A DNA stretch of 64,000 nt from Paraburkholderia tuberum STM678 (lineage in GTDB: Bacteria; Pseudomonadota; Gammaproteobacteria; Burkholderiales; Burkholderiaceae): NCBI RefSeq assembly GCF_902833905.1, contig NZ_CADFGP010000002.1:124001-188000 (forward strand), written 5' to 3'. This document shows, piece after piece, positions 35,702 through 44,584 of this stretch. Every line of letters begins with the position of its first letter. The first letter of the stretch is position 1. Under the pieces are notes generated by a model, which was not told the origin of the DNA, searched no databases, and saw only the letters and a list, made by a program, of their open reading frames with translations. The position numbers and the translations under genes are program-made.

Positions 35702-36607
35702 ATGTCCGCAGTCCCGTCCGTCAACGCCGAACAGCTTGCCGCGCTCGAAGCGCGTCTCGCACGCTATCCGGCGCAGCAAGGCAGCCTCGCCGCGCAACGC
35801 GTGCTCAGCTATCGCGAAGTCGATCGCGCTGGCCACGACGCGCTGCCGCTCGTGTTGCTGCACGGCATCGGTTCGGGCGCGGCTTCGTGGGTGCAGCAGC
35901 TCGACGCGCTCGGCGCGACGCGCCGTGTGCTGGCCTGGGACGCGCCGGGGTATGGCGCTTCCTCGCCGGTCGCGGCAGCTTCGCCAGTTGCGCAGGATTA
36001 CGCAGTCGTACTGAAGGAATGGCTCGACGCACTCGGTATCGAACGCTGCGTGCTGGTCGGGCACTCGCTCGGCGCGATCGTCGCCGGCGCGTTTGCCGCC
36101 GCGCATCCCCGCTATCTGGCGGGTCTGTTGCTGCTGTCGCCCGCGGGCGGCTACGGTGCGGCCGCGCCCGAGGTGCGCGACGCCAAACGCGATCAACGGC
36201 TCGCGATGCTGAACGAACTGGGGCCCCAGGGTCTCGCCAACACGCGCAGCGCAAACATGCTGTCCGCCCACGCGAGCGACGAAGCACGCGCATGGGTCCG
36301 CTGGAACATGTCACGAGTGATGCCGCATGGCTACGCGCAGGCCACGCACCTGCTCGCCAACGCGGATCTCGCGGCCGACCTCGCGCGCTACGACGGTCGC
36401 GTGAACGTCGCGGTCGGCGCCGAAGACACGATCACGACGCCCGAGGCCTGCGAAAAGATCGCTCTGGCCGCGCGGACCCGTCTGCAGATCGTGCCGCGCG
36501 CGGGACACGCCGGCTATATCGAAGCACCCGCCGCGTACACCGCGATCGTCGATACGTTCTGCCGCGCAAGCGACAGCCCATTGAGCCAAAGCGGAGCCAA
36601 TCAATGA
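35702..36607 (+). CDS. Alpha/beta hydrolase
   Basis: 301 residues. The oxyanion-hole segment is LLHGIGSGAASW and the nucleophile Ser122 lies in GHSLG. The C-terminal His is in PRAGHAGYIEAP, with an Asp in GAEDTITTPEA. The N-terminal 40 residues are variable. In clusters with an extradiol dioxygenase such enzymes (MhpC/BphD type) cleave ring-fission products; ester hydrolysis is the alternative. Its stop overlaps the IclR start in an ATGA. Confidence 0.9.
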   Translation: MSAVPSVNAEQLAALEARLARYPAQQGSLAAQRVLSYREVDRAGHDALPLVLLHGIGSGAASWVQQLDALGATRRVLAWDAPGYGASSPVAAASPVAQDYAVVLKEWLDALGIERCVLVGHSLGAIVAGAFAAAHPRYLAGLLLLSPAGGYGAAAPEVRDAKRDQRLAMLNELGPQGLANTRSANMLSAHASDEARAWVRWNMSRVMPHGYAQATHLLANADLAADLARYDGRVNVAVGAEDTITTPEACEKIALAARTRLQIVPRAGHAGYIEAPAAYTAIVDTFCRASDSPLSQSGANQ

Positions 36608-37488
36608 CGCCCGACACTCTTGACGCCGACCGCGACCTCGCCGCCGACGGCAACGAAACGAGCAGCGATTCGGGCTACCGTGTGCCCGGTCTCGAACGCG
36701 GCTTGAAGATCCTGATGGAGTTCTCGCCGCGCGAGCCGGTGCTCGGCGCACCGGAGCTGTCGCGGCGCCTGAGCATTCCGCGCACGACGGTGTTCCGTCT
36801 GCTGCAGACGCTCGAATTCCTCGGCTTTCTCGAACGCGCCGACAAGGACCGCAACTATCGCCTCGGCGTCGCGGTGCTGCGGCTCGGCTTCGAATATCTG
36901 AGCTCGCTCGAACTGACCGATCTCGGTCTGCCGATCATCGAAAAGCTGCGCGACGAGACTGGCCTCACGAGCCACATCGTGATTCGCGATGCACGCGACG
37001 TCGTGTTCGTCGCGAAGGCGCAAAGCCATGCGCCGATTTTCAGTTCGGTGAAGGTCAACGTCGGCACGCGCCTGCCCGCGCATGCGACGACCCATGGCCA
37101 GGTGCTGATGGGCGATCTGACGTTCGAGGAACTGAAGAAGCTCTATCCGGAGCCGGAACTCGAGCGCTTCACGACGCAGACGCCGGCCACGGTCGACGAA
37201 CTGTACGAACGGATTCGCGACGACGCGCGGCGCGGCTTCGCGATCAGCGAGTCTTCGTTCGAGCGCGGCATTTCGGTGGTCAGCGCGCCGGTGCGTAACG
37301 ACTCGCGCCGCATCGTCGCGGTGATCACGACGACGATTCCGCGCCGCGAGATCGATGCATCGCTGCTCGACGGCGGTCTCGTCGACAAGGTGCGCCGCGC
37401 GGCCGACGAGCTGTCGCAGCGGCTCAATTACCGGCCGAAGTCTGGGCCGAATAGCGGCAACAAGTACATGAAGGCACTGGGGCTCTGA
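36604..37488 (+). CDS. IclR-family regulator, second paralogue, inside the catabolic run
   Basis: 294 residues, no N-terminal extension beyond about 25 residues. The HTH segment reads GLERGLKILMEF through RTTVFRLLQTLEFLGFLER, and the effector domain carries SVKVNVGTRLPAHATTHGQV and the SSFERGISVVSAPV signature. It is co-transcribed: it overlaps the hydrolase by 4 bases and the next SDR by 1 base. It is nearly parallel to the IclR encoded at 29950. Autoregulation through the palindrome at 32530-32551 is a reasonable inference. Confidence 0.93.
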   Translation: MTPDTLDADRDLAADGNETSSDSGYRVPGLERGLKILMEFSPREPVLGAPELSRRLSIPRTTVFRLLQTLEFLGFLERADKDRNYRLGVAVLRLGFEYLSSLELTDLGLPIIEKLRDETGLTSHIVIRDARDVVFVAKAQSHAPIFSSVKVNVGTRLPAHATTHGQVLMGDLTFEELKKLYPEPELERFTTQTPATVDELYERIRDDARRGFAISESSFERGISVVSAPVRNDSRRIVAVITTTIPRREIDASLLDGGLVDKVRRAADELSQRLNYRPKSGPNSGNKYMKALGL

Positions 37489-38297
37489 TGATCCAAATCG
37501 ATTTGACCGGACAGGTAGCGGTGGTGACGGGCGGTTCGTCCGGCATCGGCCTCGCAACCGCCGAACTGTTTTTGCGCGCCGGCGCTTCGGTCGCGATCTG
37601 CGGCCGCGACAGCGAGCGGCTCGCACAGGCGCAAGCCGCGCTCACGAAGAAGTATTCCGGCGCGCAACTGCTCGCGCAGCGCTGCGACGTGCTCGACGCC
37701 GACGAAGTCAACGCGTTCGCGCAGGCGGTGCAGCAGCGCTTCGGCCGCACCGACATGCTGATGAACAACGCGGGCCAGGGCCGCGTGTCGACCTTCGCCG
37801 ATACGACCGACGAGGCCTGGCGCGAGGAACTCGACCTCAAATACTTCGGCGTGATCCGCCCGACCCGCGCGTTCCTGCCGATGCTGCGCGACACGGCCGG
37901 CGCCGGCTGCAACGCGGCGATCGTCAACGTGAACTCGCTGCTCGCGCTGCAGCCGGAGCCGCATATGGTGGCGACGTCGTCGGCGCGCGCGGGCCTGCTG
38001 AGCCTGACGAAGTCGCTCGCGGTCGAACTGGCGCCGCAGCGCGTGCGCGTCAATTCGATCCTGATCGGCATCGTCGAATCGGGTCAATGGCGCCGCCGTT
38101 ATGCCACCCAGGCCGAGCCCGGACAGAGCTGGGAAGACTGGACCGGCGAACTCGCGCGCAAGAAAAACATCCCGCTCGGCCGCTTCGGCCGTCCCGAAGA
38201 AGCCGCACAGGCGCTCTTTTATCTGGCTACCCCGCTGTCGTCGTACACGACTGGCAGTCACATCGATGTTTCTGGAGGCGTTGCACGACATGTCTAA
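37488..38297 (+). CDS. SDR-family protein lacking the catalytic Tyr-Lys pair
   Basis: 269 residues. The cofactor motif TGGSSGIG is at 14-21 and NNAG is intact, so NAD(P) binding is likely. Ser150 is present, but the YxxxK position reads T163-S-S-A-R167. Without Tyr and Lys normal SDR oxidoreduction is not expected. The C-terminal tail ([10 protein letters not shown]) is standard. It overlaps the IclR gene by 1 base and the thiamine enzyme gene by 8. It may have a different chemistry or a structural role. Confidence 0.88.
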   Translation: MIQIDLTGQVAVVTGGSSGIGLATAELFLRAGASVAICGRDSERLAQAQAALTKKYSGAQLLAQRCDVLDADEVNAFAQAVQQRFGRTDMLMNNAGQGRVSTFADTTDEAWREELDLKYFGVIRPTRAFLPMLRDTAGAGCNAAIVNVNSLLALQPEPHMVATSSARAGLLSLTKSLAVELAPQRVRVNSILIGIVESGQWRRRYATQAEPGQSWEDWTGELARKKNIPLGRFGRPEEAAQALFYLATPLSSYTTGSHIDVSGGVARHV

Positions 38298-39948
38298 CAA
38301 AACCACCGTTGGCGAACTGATCGCCGCCTTTCTCGAGCAATGCGGCGTTAAAACCGCCTTCGGCGTGATCTCGATCCACAACATGCCGATCCTCGACGCA
38401 ATCAACACGCGCGGCAAGATCCGTTATGTCGGCGCGCGTGGCGAAGCCGGCGCGGTGAACATGGCTGACGGGCTTGCGCGCGTCTCCGGCGGCCTCGGCG
38501 TCGCCTTCACGAGCACCGGCACCGCGGCAGGCAACGCGGCGGGCGCGATGGTCGAAGCGCTGACGGCGGGCACGGCACTGCTGCACGTGACCGGCCAGAT
38601 CGAAACCGATTATCTCGATCAGGACCTCGCGTACATCCACGAGGCACCGGATCAGCTGTCGATGCTGCAATCGATCTCGAAGGCCGCGTTCCGCGTGCGC
38701 TCGGTCGAAACCGCGTTGCCGACGATCCGCGAAGCCGTGCGTGTCGCGCGAGCCGCGCCGAGCGGCCCGGTCAGCGTCGAGATTCCGATCGACATCCAGG
38801 CCGCCGAAGTCGAATGGCCGAGCGATCTCGGCGCCCCGCACGTGAGTACGCTCACGCATTGCAAGGACCGCGTCGCGCAACTCGCGCAGCACCTGACGAA
38901 GGCGAAGCGCCCGCTGTTGTGGCTGGGCGGCGGCACGCGCCACGCGCGCGCGGCGGTCGAACGTCTGGTCGCGCTCGGCTTTGGCGTCGTGACCAGCGTG
39001 CAGGGTCGCGGCGTGCTGCCCGAAGATCACCCGGCCACGCTCGGCGCGTTCAACGTGCACCCGGCGGTCGAAAGCTTCTACAAGACCTGCGACGCGCTCG
39101 TCGTGGTCGGCTCGCGTCTGCGTGGCAATGAAACGCTGAAGTACAAGCTCGCGCTGCCGCAGCCGCTGTATCGCATCGACGCCGACGCGCTCGCCGACAA
39201 CCGCGGCTATCGCAACGACATGTTCATCCACGGCGACGCCGCCGCGGTGCTCGACGAACTCGCGACGCTGCTCGAAGGCAAGCTGAAGATCGATCCGGCG
39301 TTCGCGCAAGACCTGGCCGCCGCGCGCGAAAGCGCGGTCGCCGACGTCAGCAAGGGTCTTGGGCCCTACAAGCGTCTCGTCGACGCGCTGCAGGAAGCCG
39401 TGGGCCGCGACTACAACTGGGTGCGCGACGTCACGATCTCGAACAGCACGTGGGGCAACCGCCTGCTGAAGATCTTCACGCCGCGCGCTGGCGTGCACGC
39501 GCTCGGCGGCGGCATCGGCCAGGGTATGCAAATGGGTATCGGCGCGGCGCTCGCGGGCAATGCGGCGAAGACCGTGGCTCTGTGCGGCGACGGTGGCCTG
39601 ATGGTCAACGTCGGCGAACTCGCGACGGCCGTGCAGGAAAACGCCAACGTGATGATCGTGCTGATGAACGACCAATGCTACGGCGTGATCCGCAACATTC
39701 AGGACGCGCAGTACGGCGGCCGCCGCTGCTACGTGCAACTGCATCAGCCGGATTTCGCGCAGTTCTGCGAAAGCCTGAAGCTCCCGCACTACCGCATCAA
39801 GTCGCTCGACGACGCCGCCGCGATCATCCGCGAAGGCATGGCGAAGACGGGTCCGGTGCTGGTCGAAGTGGACATGCTGTCGGTCGGCTCGTTCGCCACC
39901 GCGTTCGCGGGCCCGCCGGTCAAGAAAGAGGAGCCGCAACATGCATGA
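38290..39948 (+). CDS. Thiamine diphosphate-dependent enzyme, acetolactate synthase superfamily
   Basis: 552 residues with the three-domain layout. The catalytic Glu is in [21 protein letters not shown] (given within a 20-residue limit as [12 protein letters not shown]). The ThDP/Mg segment is [20 protein letters not shown], ending ND. Domain two has the FAD-like fold without a clear FAD site. Such enzymes decarboxylate 2-keto acids or cleave or join C-C bonds. The upstream SDR overlaps by 8 bases and the downstream gene by 8. A side-chain 2-keto acid substrate is possible; acetolactate synthesis is unlikely in this context. Confidence 0.9.
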   Translation: MSNKTTVGELIAAFLEQCGVKTAFGVISIHNMPILDAINTRGKIRYVGARGEAGAVNMADGLARVSGGLGVAFTSTGTAAGNAAGAMVEALTAGTALLHVTGQIETDYLDQDLAYIHEAPDQLSMLQSISKAAFRVRSVETALPTIREAVRVARAAPSGPVSVEIPIDIQAAEVEWPSDLGAPHVSTLTHCKDRVAQLAQHLTKAKRPLLWLGGGTRHARAAVERLVALGFGVVTSVQGRGVLPEDHPATLGAFNVHPAVESFYKTCDALVVVGSRLRGNETLKYKLALPQPLYRIDADALADNRGYRNDMFIHGDAAAVLDELATLLEGKLKIDPAFAQDLAAARESAVADVSKGLGPYKRLVDALQEAVGRDYNWVRDVTISNSTWGNRLLKIFTPRAGVHALGGGIGQGMQMGIGAALAGNAAKTVALCGDGGLMVNVGELATAVQENANVMIVLMNDQCYGVIRNIQDAQYGGRRCYVQLHQPDFAQFCESLKLPHYRIKSLDDAAAIIREGMAKTGPVLVEVDMLSVGSFATAFAGPPVKKEEPQHA

Positions 39949-40771
39949 GGCCGGCTACGCGGGACATCACGCGCCCATCGACATCGCGATGATCGGCTTC
40001 GGCGCGATCGGCCAGGCGGTGTACCGCTCGGTCGCCGCCGATCCGGCGGTGCGCGTGTCGCATGTGATCGTGCCTGAAAGTCATGTGGCGTCGGTGCGTG
40101 AAGTGGTGGGCGCGAGCGTCGACGTGGTGTCGTCGGTGGCGGCGCTGAGCACGAAGCCGCAGTTCGCGCTCGAATGCGCGGGCCACAGCGCGCTCGTCGC
40201 TCACGTCGTGCCGTTGCTGAAGGCGGGCACCGATTGTGCGGTCGCGTCGATCGGCGCGCTGTCCGATGTCGGCCTGCTCGATGCGCTCGCGGCCGCGGCC
40301 GATCAAGGCGACGCGACGGTCACGCTGCTGTCGGGCGCGATCGGCGGTGTCGACGCGATCTCGGCGGCGCGCTTCGGCGGTCTCGACGAAGTGCTGTACA
40401 CGGGCCGCAAGCCGCCGGTCGGCTGGCTCGGCACGCCGGCCGAAGCGGTTTGCGATCTGGCCACGCTCGCCGAAGAGAAAGTGATTTTCGAGGGCAGCGC
40501 GCGCGAGGCCGCGCGGCTCTATCCGAAGAACGCGAACGTCGCCGCGACGATCGCGCTCGCGGGCCTCGGCCTCGACAACACGACAGTGCGATTGATCGCC
40601 GATCCGAACGTGACGCGCAACGTGCATCGCATCGTCGCGCGGGGCGCGTTCGGCGAGATGGCGCTCGAAATGAGCGGCAAGCCGCTGCCGGACAACCCGA
40701 AGACGTCCGCGCTGACCGCCTATAGCGCGATCCGCGCACTGCGCAATCGCGCGGCGCGCTGCGTGATCTAA
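39941..40771 (+). CDS. Aspartate dehydrogenase-like protein (NadX family)
   Basis: 276 residues. The Rossmann motif is [11 protein letters not shown]. The family C-terminal segment is [20 protein letters not shown] and [17 protein letters not shown], with the His that is catalytic in NadX. In nicotinamide synthesis NadX makes iminoaspartate; here, in an aromatic cluster, it more likely handles another amino acid or imine. No nadA or nadC is nearby. It overlaps the thiamine enzyme by 8 bases (ATGCATGA). Confidence 0.88.
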   Translation: MHEAGYAGHHAPIDIAMIGFGAIGQAVYRSVAADPAVRVSHVIVPESHVASVREVVGASVDVVSSVAALSTKPQFALECAGHSALVAHVVPLLKAGTDCAVASIGALSDVGLLDALAAAADQGDATVTLLSGAIGGVDAISAARFGGLDEVLYTGRKPPVGWLGTPAEAVCDLATLAEEKVIFEGSAREAARLYPKNANVAATIALAGLGLDNTTVRLIADPNVTRNVHRIVARGAFGEMALEMSGKPLPDNPKTSALTAYSAIRALRNRAARCVI

Positions 40772-40823
40772 GACCCGTTAAGACCCGTTAAGCCCCTGGC
40801 TTGAAAGAACCGGAACGACCGAC

Positions 40824-42314
40824 ATGACTCACTTCGATACCAGCCTCGTGCCCAACGGCGATATTTTCATCGGCGGCGAATGGCGGCAGGGGCGCGGCAA
40901 CCCGTACAAAAGCCTGTATCCGGCGGATCAGTCGGTCAACATGGAAATCTCGACGGCCAGCGCCGACGACGCGCGCGAAGCCATCGAAGCCGCCGACGCG
41001 GCGTGGCGCAAGTCCAACTGGTCGGGTCTGAAGCCGCATCAACGCGCATTGATCCTGTATCGCATCGCCGATCTGATCATGGCGCGCCACGAAGCGCTCG
41101 CGAACCTGCAGCGCCGCGACAACGGCAAGCCGATCGGCGAGACGCGCGTGCTGGTCGCGAGCGCGGCGAACACGTTCCGCTATTTCGCGGCCTGCCTCGA
41201 AACGCTCGATGAAGACGTCACGCCGTCACGCGGCGATTATCTGACGATGAGCATCTACGAGCCGATCGGTGTGGTCGCGGCGATCACGCCGTGGAATTCG
41301 CCGATCGCGTCCGACGCGCAGAAGCTCGCGCCGGCGCTCGCGGGCGGCAATGCGGTGGTGCTGAAGCCCGCCGAAGTCACGCCGCTGGTGTCGCTCGCGC
41401 TCGCGCGCATCTGCGAGGAAGCGGGCGTGCCGAAGGGTGTGGTCAGCGTGCTGCCGGGCAAGGGCTCGGTGATCGGCGACGTGCTGGTGCGCCATCCGCT
41501 CGTGAAGAAGGTGTCGTTTACGGGCGGCACCGAAGTGGGCCGCGGCATCGCGCGCATCGCGGCGGACAAGCTGATGCCGGTGTCGCTCGAACTCGGCGGC
41601 AAGTCGCCGACCATCGTGTTCGACGACGCCGATCTCGATCATGCGGTGAACGGCGTGCTGTACGGCATTTTCAGCTCGTCGGGCGAGGCGTGCATCGCAG
41701 GTTCGCGCCTGTTCGTGCAGCGCTCGATCTACGACACGTTCATGCAGCGTCTGATCGAAGGCGCGCGCAAGCTGCGCGTCGGCGATCCGTCGCGCGAGAA
41801 CACGCAGATGGGTCCGCTGATCACGCAGGCGCATCGCGAGACGATCGAACGCTATGTCGCGCTCGGTCTAGAAGAGGGCGGGCGTCTGCTGTGCGGCGGC
41901 GAACGTCCGGTCGGCGATAACCGCGAAGCCGGCACCTACTTCCAGCCGACCATTCTCGAAGGCCTGACCAACGACGCGCGCATCTGCCAGGAAGAAATCT
42001 TCGGCCCGGTGCTCGTCGCGATGCCGTTCGACGACGAAGCGTCGCTGCTGAAGGAAGCAAACGACAGCGTGTTCGGCCTCGCCGCCGGCATCTGGACGCG
42101 CGATTACAAGCGCGCCTACCGGATCGCGCGCGGCCTCGAAGCCGGCACCATCTGGATCAACACCTACAAGCTGTTCTCGATCTCCACGCCGTTCAGCGGC
42201 TGGAAGGAGAGCGGCATGGGACGCGAAAAAGGCCGTGTGGGCATTCGCGAATACATGCAACAGAAGAGCCTCTACTGGGGCTTGAACGACGCGCCGTTGG
42301 CGTGGGCGAACTGA
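40824..42314 (+). CDS. Aldehyde dehydrogenase
   Basis: 496 residues. The cofactor-binding and catalytic residues are Asn157 (TPWNSP), Glu256 (LELGGKSP) and Cys290 (SGEACIAGSR). The SFTGGTEVGR segment supports NAD(P) binding. It oxidises an aldehyde to an acid; in the run it could act on the product of the hydrolase or of the thiamine enzyme. It starts 52 bases after the NadX-like gene, the longest gap within the downstream half. Confidence 0.95.
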   Translation: MTHFDTSLVPNGDIFIGGEWRQGRGNPYKSLYPADQSVNMEISTASADDAREAIEAADAAWRKSNWSGLKPHQRALILYRIADLIMARHEALANLQRRDNGKPIGETRVLVASAANTFRYFAACLETLDEDVTPSRGDYLTMSIYEPIGVVAAITPWNSPIASDAQKLAPALAGGNAVVLKPAEVTPLVSLALARICEEAGVPKGVVSVLPGKGSVIGDVLVRHPLVKKVSFTGGTEVGRGIARIAADKLMPVSLELGGKSPTIVFDDADLDHAVNGVLYGIFSSSGEACIAGSRLFVQRSIYDTFMQRLIEGARKLRVGDPSRENTQMGPLITQAHRETIERYVALGLEEGGRLLCGGERPVGDNREAGTYFQPTILEGLTNDARICQEEIFGPVLVAMPFDDEASLLKEANDSVFGLAAGIWTRDYKRAYRIARGLEAGTIWINTYKLFSISTPFSGWKESGMGREKGRVGIREYMQQKSLYWGLNDAPLAWAN

Positions 42315-42335
42315 AGCGGGACGAAGAGGCACGTT

Positions 42336-43301
42336 ATGACGATTCTCGGCATTGAACAGATTATTTACGGCGTGACGGATCTCGCCACCTGTCGGCAGTT
42401 TTTCGCGGATTGGGGTATGACAGAGACCGCCCACGACGAAACCCACGCGCGCTTCGAAACGCTGAACGGCTGCACGGTCCTCGTCGTCGAGGCGAACGAT
42501 GCGTCGCTGCCGCCCGCGTTCGAAGAAGGCCCGACCTTGCGCGAAGTGACGTGGGGCGTCGCGACGAAGGCGGAGCTCGACGCGCTGCGTGGCCGCTTCG
42601 CCGGCCAGCCGGGCCACTACGAAACCGACGACGCGGTTGGCTGCATCGACCCGAACGGCATGGCGGTGCGCGTCGAAGTCACGCGTAAGTGGGCGGTCGA
42701 CGTGCACGGTTCGCCGTCGAACGTGTGGGGCCAGACGCTGCGCGTCGATCAGCCGTCGCCGGTCTATGAGCGCGCGGAGCCGGTCGAAGTGGGCCACGTC
42801 GTGTTCTTCACGAACAGGCTCGCCGAGCAGGAAAAGTTTTATCACGAGCTGCTCGGCTTCGAGACCTCGGACCGTTATCCGGGCCGCGGCGCGTTTATGC
42901 GCTGCGCGCCGCACGGCGGCCATCACGACCTGTTCCTGCTGGCCCTGCCGAACGGCAAACGCGGCCTGAACCACGTCGCGTTCACCGTGCGCGACATCCA
43001 CGAAGTGTTCGGCGGCGGCATGCACATCAGCCGCTGCGGTTGGGAAACGCAACTCGGCCCGGGACGTCATCCGGTGTCGTCGGCGTACTTCTGGTACTTC
43101 AAGAATCCGGCCGGCGGCCTGATCGAGTACTACGCCGACGAAGATCAGCTGACGCCCGATTGGCAGCCACGCGATTTCGAGCCGGGCCCGACCGTGTTCG
43201 CCGAATGGGCGATCGACGGCGGCATCGACGGCAACACACGGCGCCAGAAAGACGCGAAGGCGCCGGAAGGCAAGTTCATGACGGAGCGCAAGAATGACTG
43301 A
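42336..43301 (+). CDS. Two-domain VOC protein, extradiol dioxygenase-like
   Basis: 321 residues. Two vicinal-oxygen-chelate domains are visible. The second carries the metal triad His154 (EVGHVVFFT), His213 (GLNHVAFTV) and Glu264 (GLIEYYADE), as in type I extradiol dioxygenases. A catechol-like ring cleavage is therefore likely. The last 50 residues are a polar tail. It overlaps the reductase gene by 8 bases. A cupin at 35122 could be a second ring-cleaving or isomerising enzyme. Confidence 0.88.
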   Translation: MTILGIEQIIYGVTDLATCRQFFADWGMTETAHDETHARFETLNGCTVLVVEANDASLPPAFEEGPTLREVTWGVATKAELDALRGRFAGQPGHYETDDAVGCIDPNGMAVRVEVTRKWAVDVHGSPSNVWGQTLRVDQPSPVYERAEPVEVGHVVFFTNRLAEQEKFYHELLGFETSDRYPGRGAFMRCAPHGGHHDLFLLALPNGKRGLNHVAFTVRDIHEVFGGGMHISRCGWETQLGPGRHPVSSAYFWYFKNPAGGLIEYYADEDQLTPDWQPRDFEPGPTVFAEWAIDGGIDGNTRRQKDAKAPEGKFMTERKND

Positions 43302-44559
43302 CGTTGCCGCCGAAAAGGCCCAGACCGCGCATGCGGGGCTCGAGGCGCCGCGCACGATCGTCGTGATCGGCGGCGGCCAGGCGGCCGGCTGGGTCGTGAA
43401 GACATTGCGCCGGGAAGGCTTCGACGGCCGCCTCGTGATGATCGCCGACGAAGTGCATCTGCCGTACGAGCGTCCGCCGCTGTCGAAGGCCGTGCTGGCC
43501 GGCGACGCGGACATCGACACGGTGCGGCTCGTGAAGCCCGACGATTTCGACGCCTTGAACGTCGAGGCATGGCAACCGGATCGCGCGACGTCGATCGATC
43601 GCGAGCAGCGCATCGTACGCACGAAGTCGGGCCGCGAAGTGCGGTACGACCGCCTCGTGATCTCGACCGGCGGCGCGGCTCGCCGTCTGCCCGACGCGCT
43701 CGTGAAGACCTCGCATATCGCCTATCTGCGCACGCTCGACGAAGCGGTCGCGCTCGGCGAACGGCTGCGCTCAAGCAAGCGCGTGCTCGTGATCGGCGGC
43801 GGCTGGATCGGTCTCGAAGTCGCGGCGACCGCGCGCAAGCTAGGCGTCGAGGCGTGCGTGGTGGAAGGCGCGCCGCGTCTGTGCGTGCGCTCGCTGCCGC
43901 CGCTGGTGTCCGATTTCCTGTTGGAGCTGCATCGCGCGAACGGCGTGGACGTGCGTCTGAACGCGGCGTTGATCAAGCTCGAAGATCATCCGAACGACGC
44001 GAACCGGCTGCGCGCGACGTTTAAGGACGGCTCGACGCTCGACGCCGATTTCGCGGTGGCCGGCATCGGTCTCGCACCGCATACGGCGATTGCACAAGCG
44101 GCGGGCGTGAAGGTCGAGGATGGCATCGTCGTCGATCACTTCGGCGCCACCGACGACCCGCGCATCTTCGCGTGCGGCGACGTCGCGAATCATCCGAGCG
44201 CGTGGCTGAAGCGCCGCGTGCGGCTCGAATCGTGGGCCAACGCGCAGAACCAGGCGATCTCCACGGCGAAGGCCTTGCTCGGCACGTTCGAACCGTACGC
44301 GGATATTCCGTGGTTCTGGTCCGATCAGTACGACGTGAACCTGCAGATTCTCGGCGACATTCCGGCCAACGCGGAACTCGCGGTGCGCGGTGATCTGCCC
44401 GGCAAACGCGCAACGCTGTTCTATCTGGAAGACAACACGATTCGTGGCGTGATCGCGATCAACACCCCGCGTGAGCTGAAGCTTTCGCGCAAGTGGATGA
44501 ACCAGGGCCGGACCATCGACCTTGTCACCCTGACTGACGCCTCCACGGCGCTTGCCTAA
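43294..44559 (+). CDS. FAD-dependent ferredoxin reductase of the oxygenase system
   Basis: 421 residues of the BphA4/rubredoxin reductase family. FAD binding is at TIVVIGGGQAAGWVVKTL, followed by YERPPLSKAVLAGD. The NADH motif is VLVIGGGWIGLEVAATARKL and a second FAD segment is FACGDVANHPS. The C-terminal domain has RLESWANAQNQA. It should reduce the Rieske ferredoxin at 32574. It overlaps the VOC gene by 8 bases. It completes a three-component oxygenase, although encoded 9 kb from the alpha subunit. Confidence 0.94.
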   Translation: MTDVAAEKAQTAHAGLEAPRTIVVIGGGQAAGWVVKTLRREGFDGRLVMIADEVHLPYERPPLSKAVLAGDADIDTVRLVKPDDFDALNVEAWQPDRATSIDREQRIVRTKSGREVRYDRLVISTGGAARRLPDALVKTSHIAYLRTLDEAVALGERLRSSKRVLVIGGGWIGLEVAATARKLGVEACVVEGAPRLCVRSLPPLVSDFLLELHRANGVDVRLNAALIKLEDHPNDANRLRATFKDGSTLDADFAVAGIGLAPHTAIAQAAGVKVEDGIVVDHFGATDDPRIFACGDVANHPSAWLKRRVRLESWANAQNQAISTAKALLGTFEPYADIPWFWSDQYDVNLQILGDIPANAELAVRGDLPGKRATLFYLEDNTIRGVIAINTPRELKLSRKWMNQGRTIDLVTLTDASTALA

Positions 44560-44584
44560 TCATTTCTACGGACGGCACCTCGGC

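Noticed and set aside
38227..39942. 571-codon open frame on the minus strand opposite the thiamine enzyme
   Set aside because: Antisense shadow; low-complexity Arg-rich residues and no start context.
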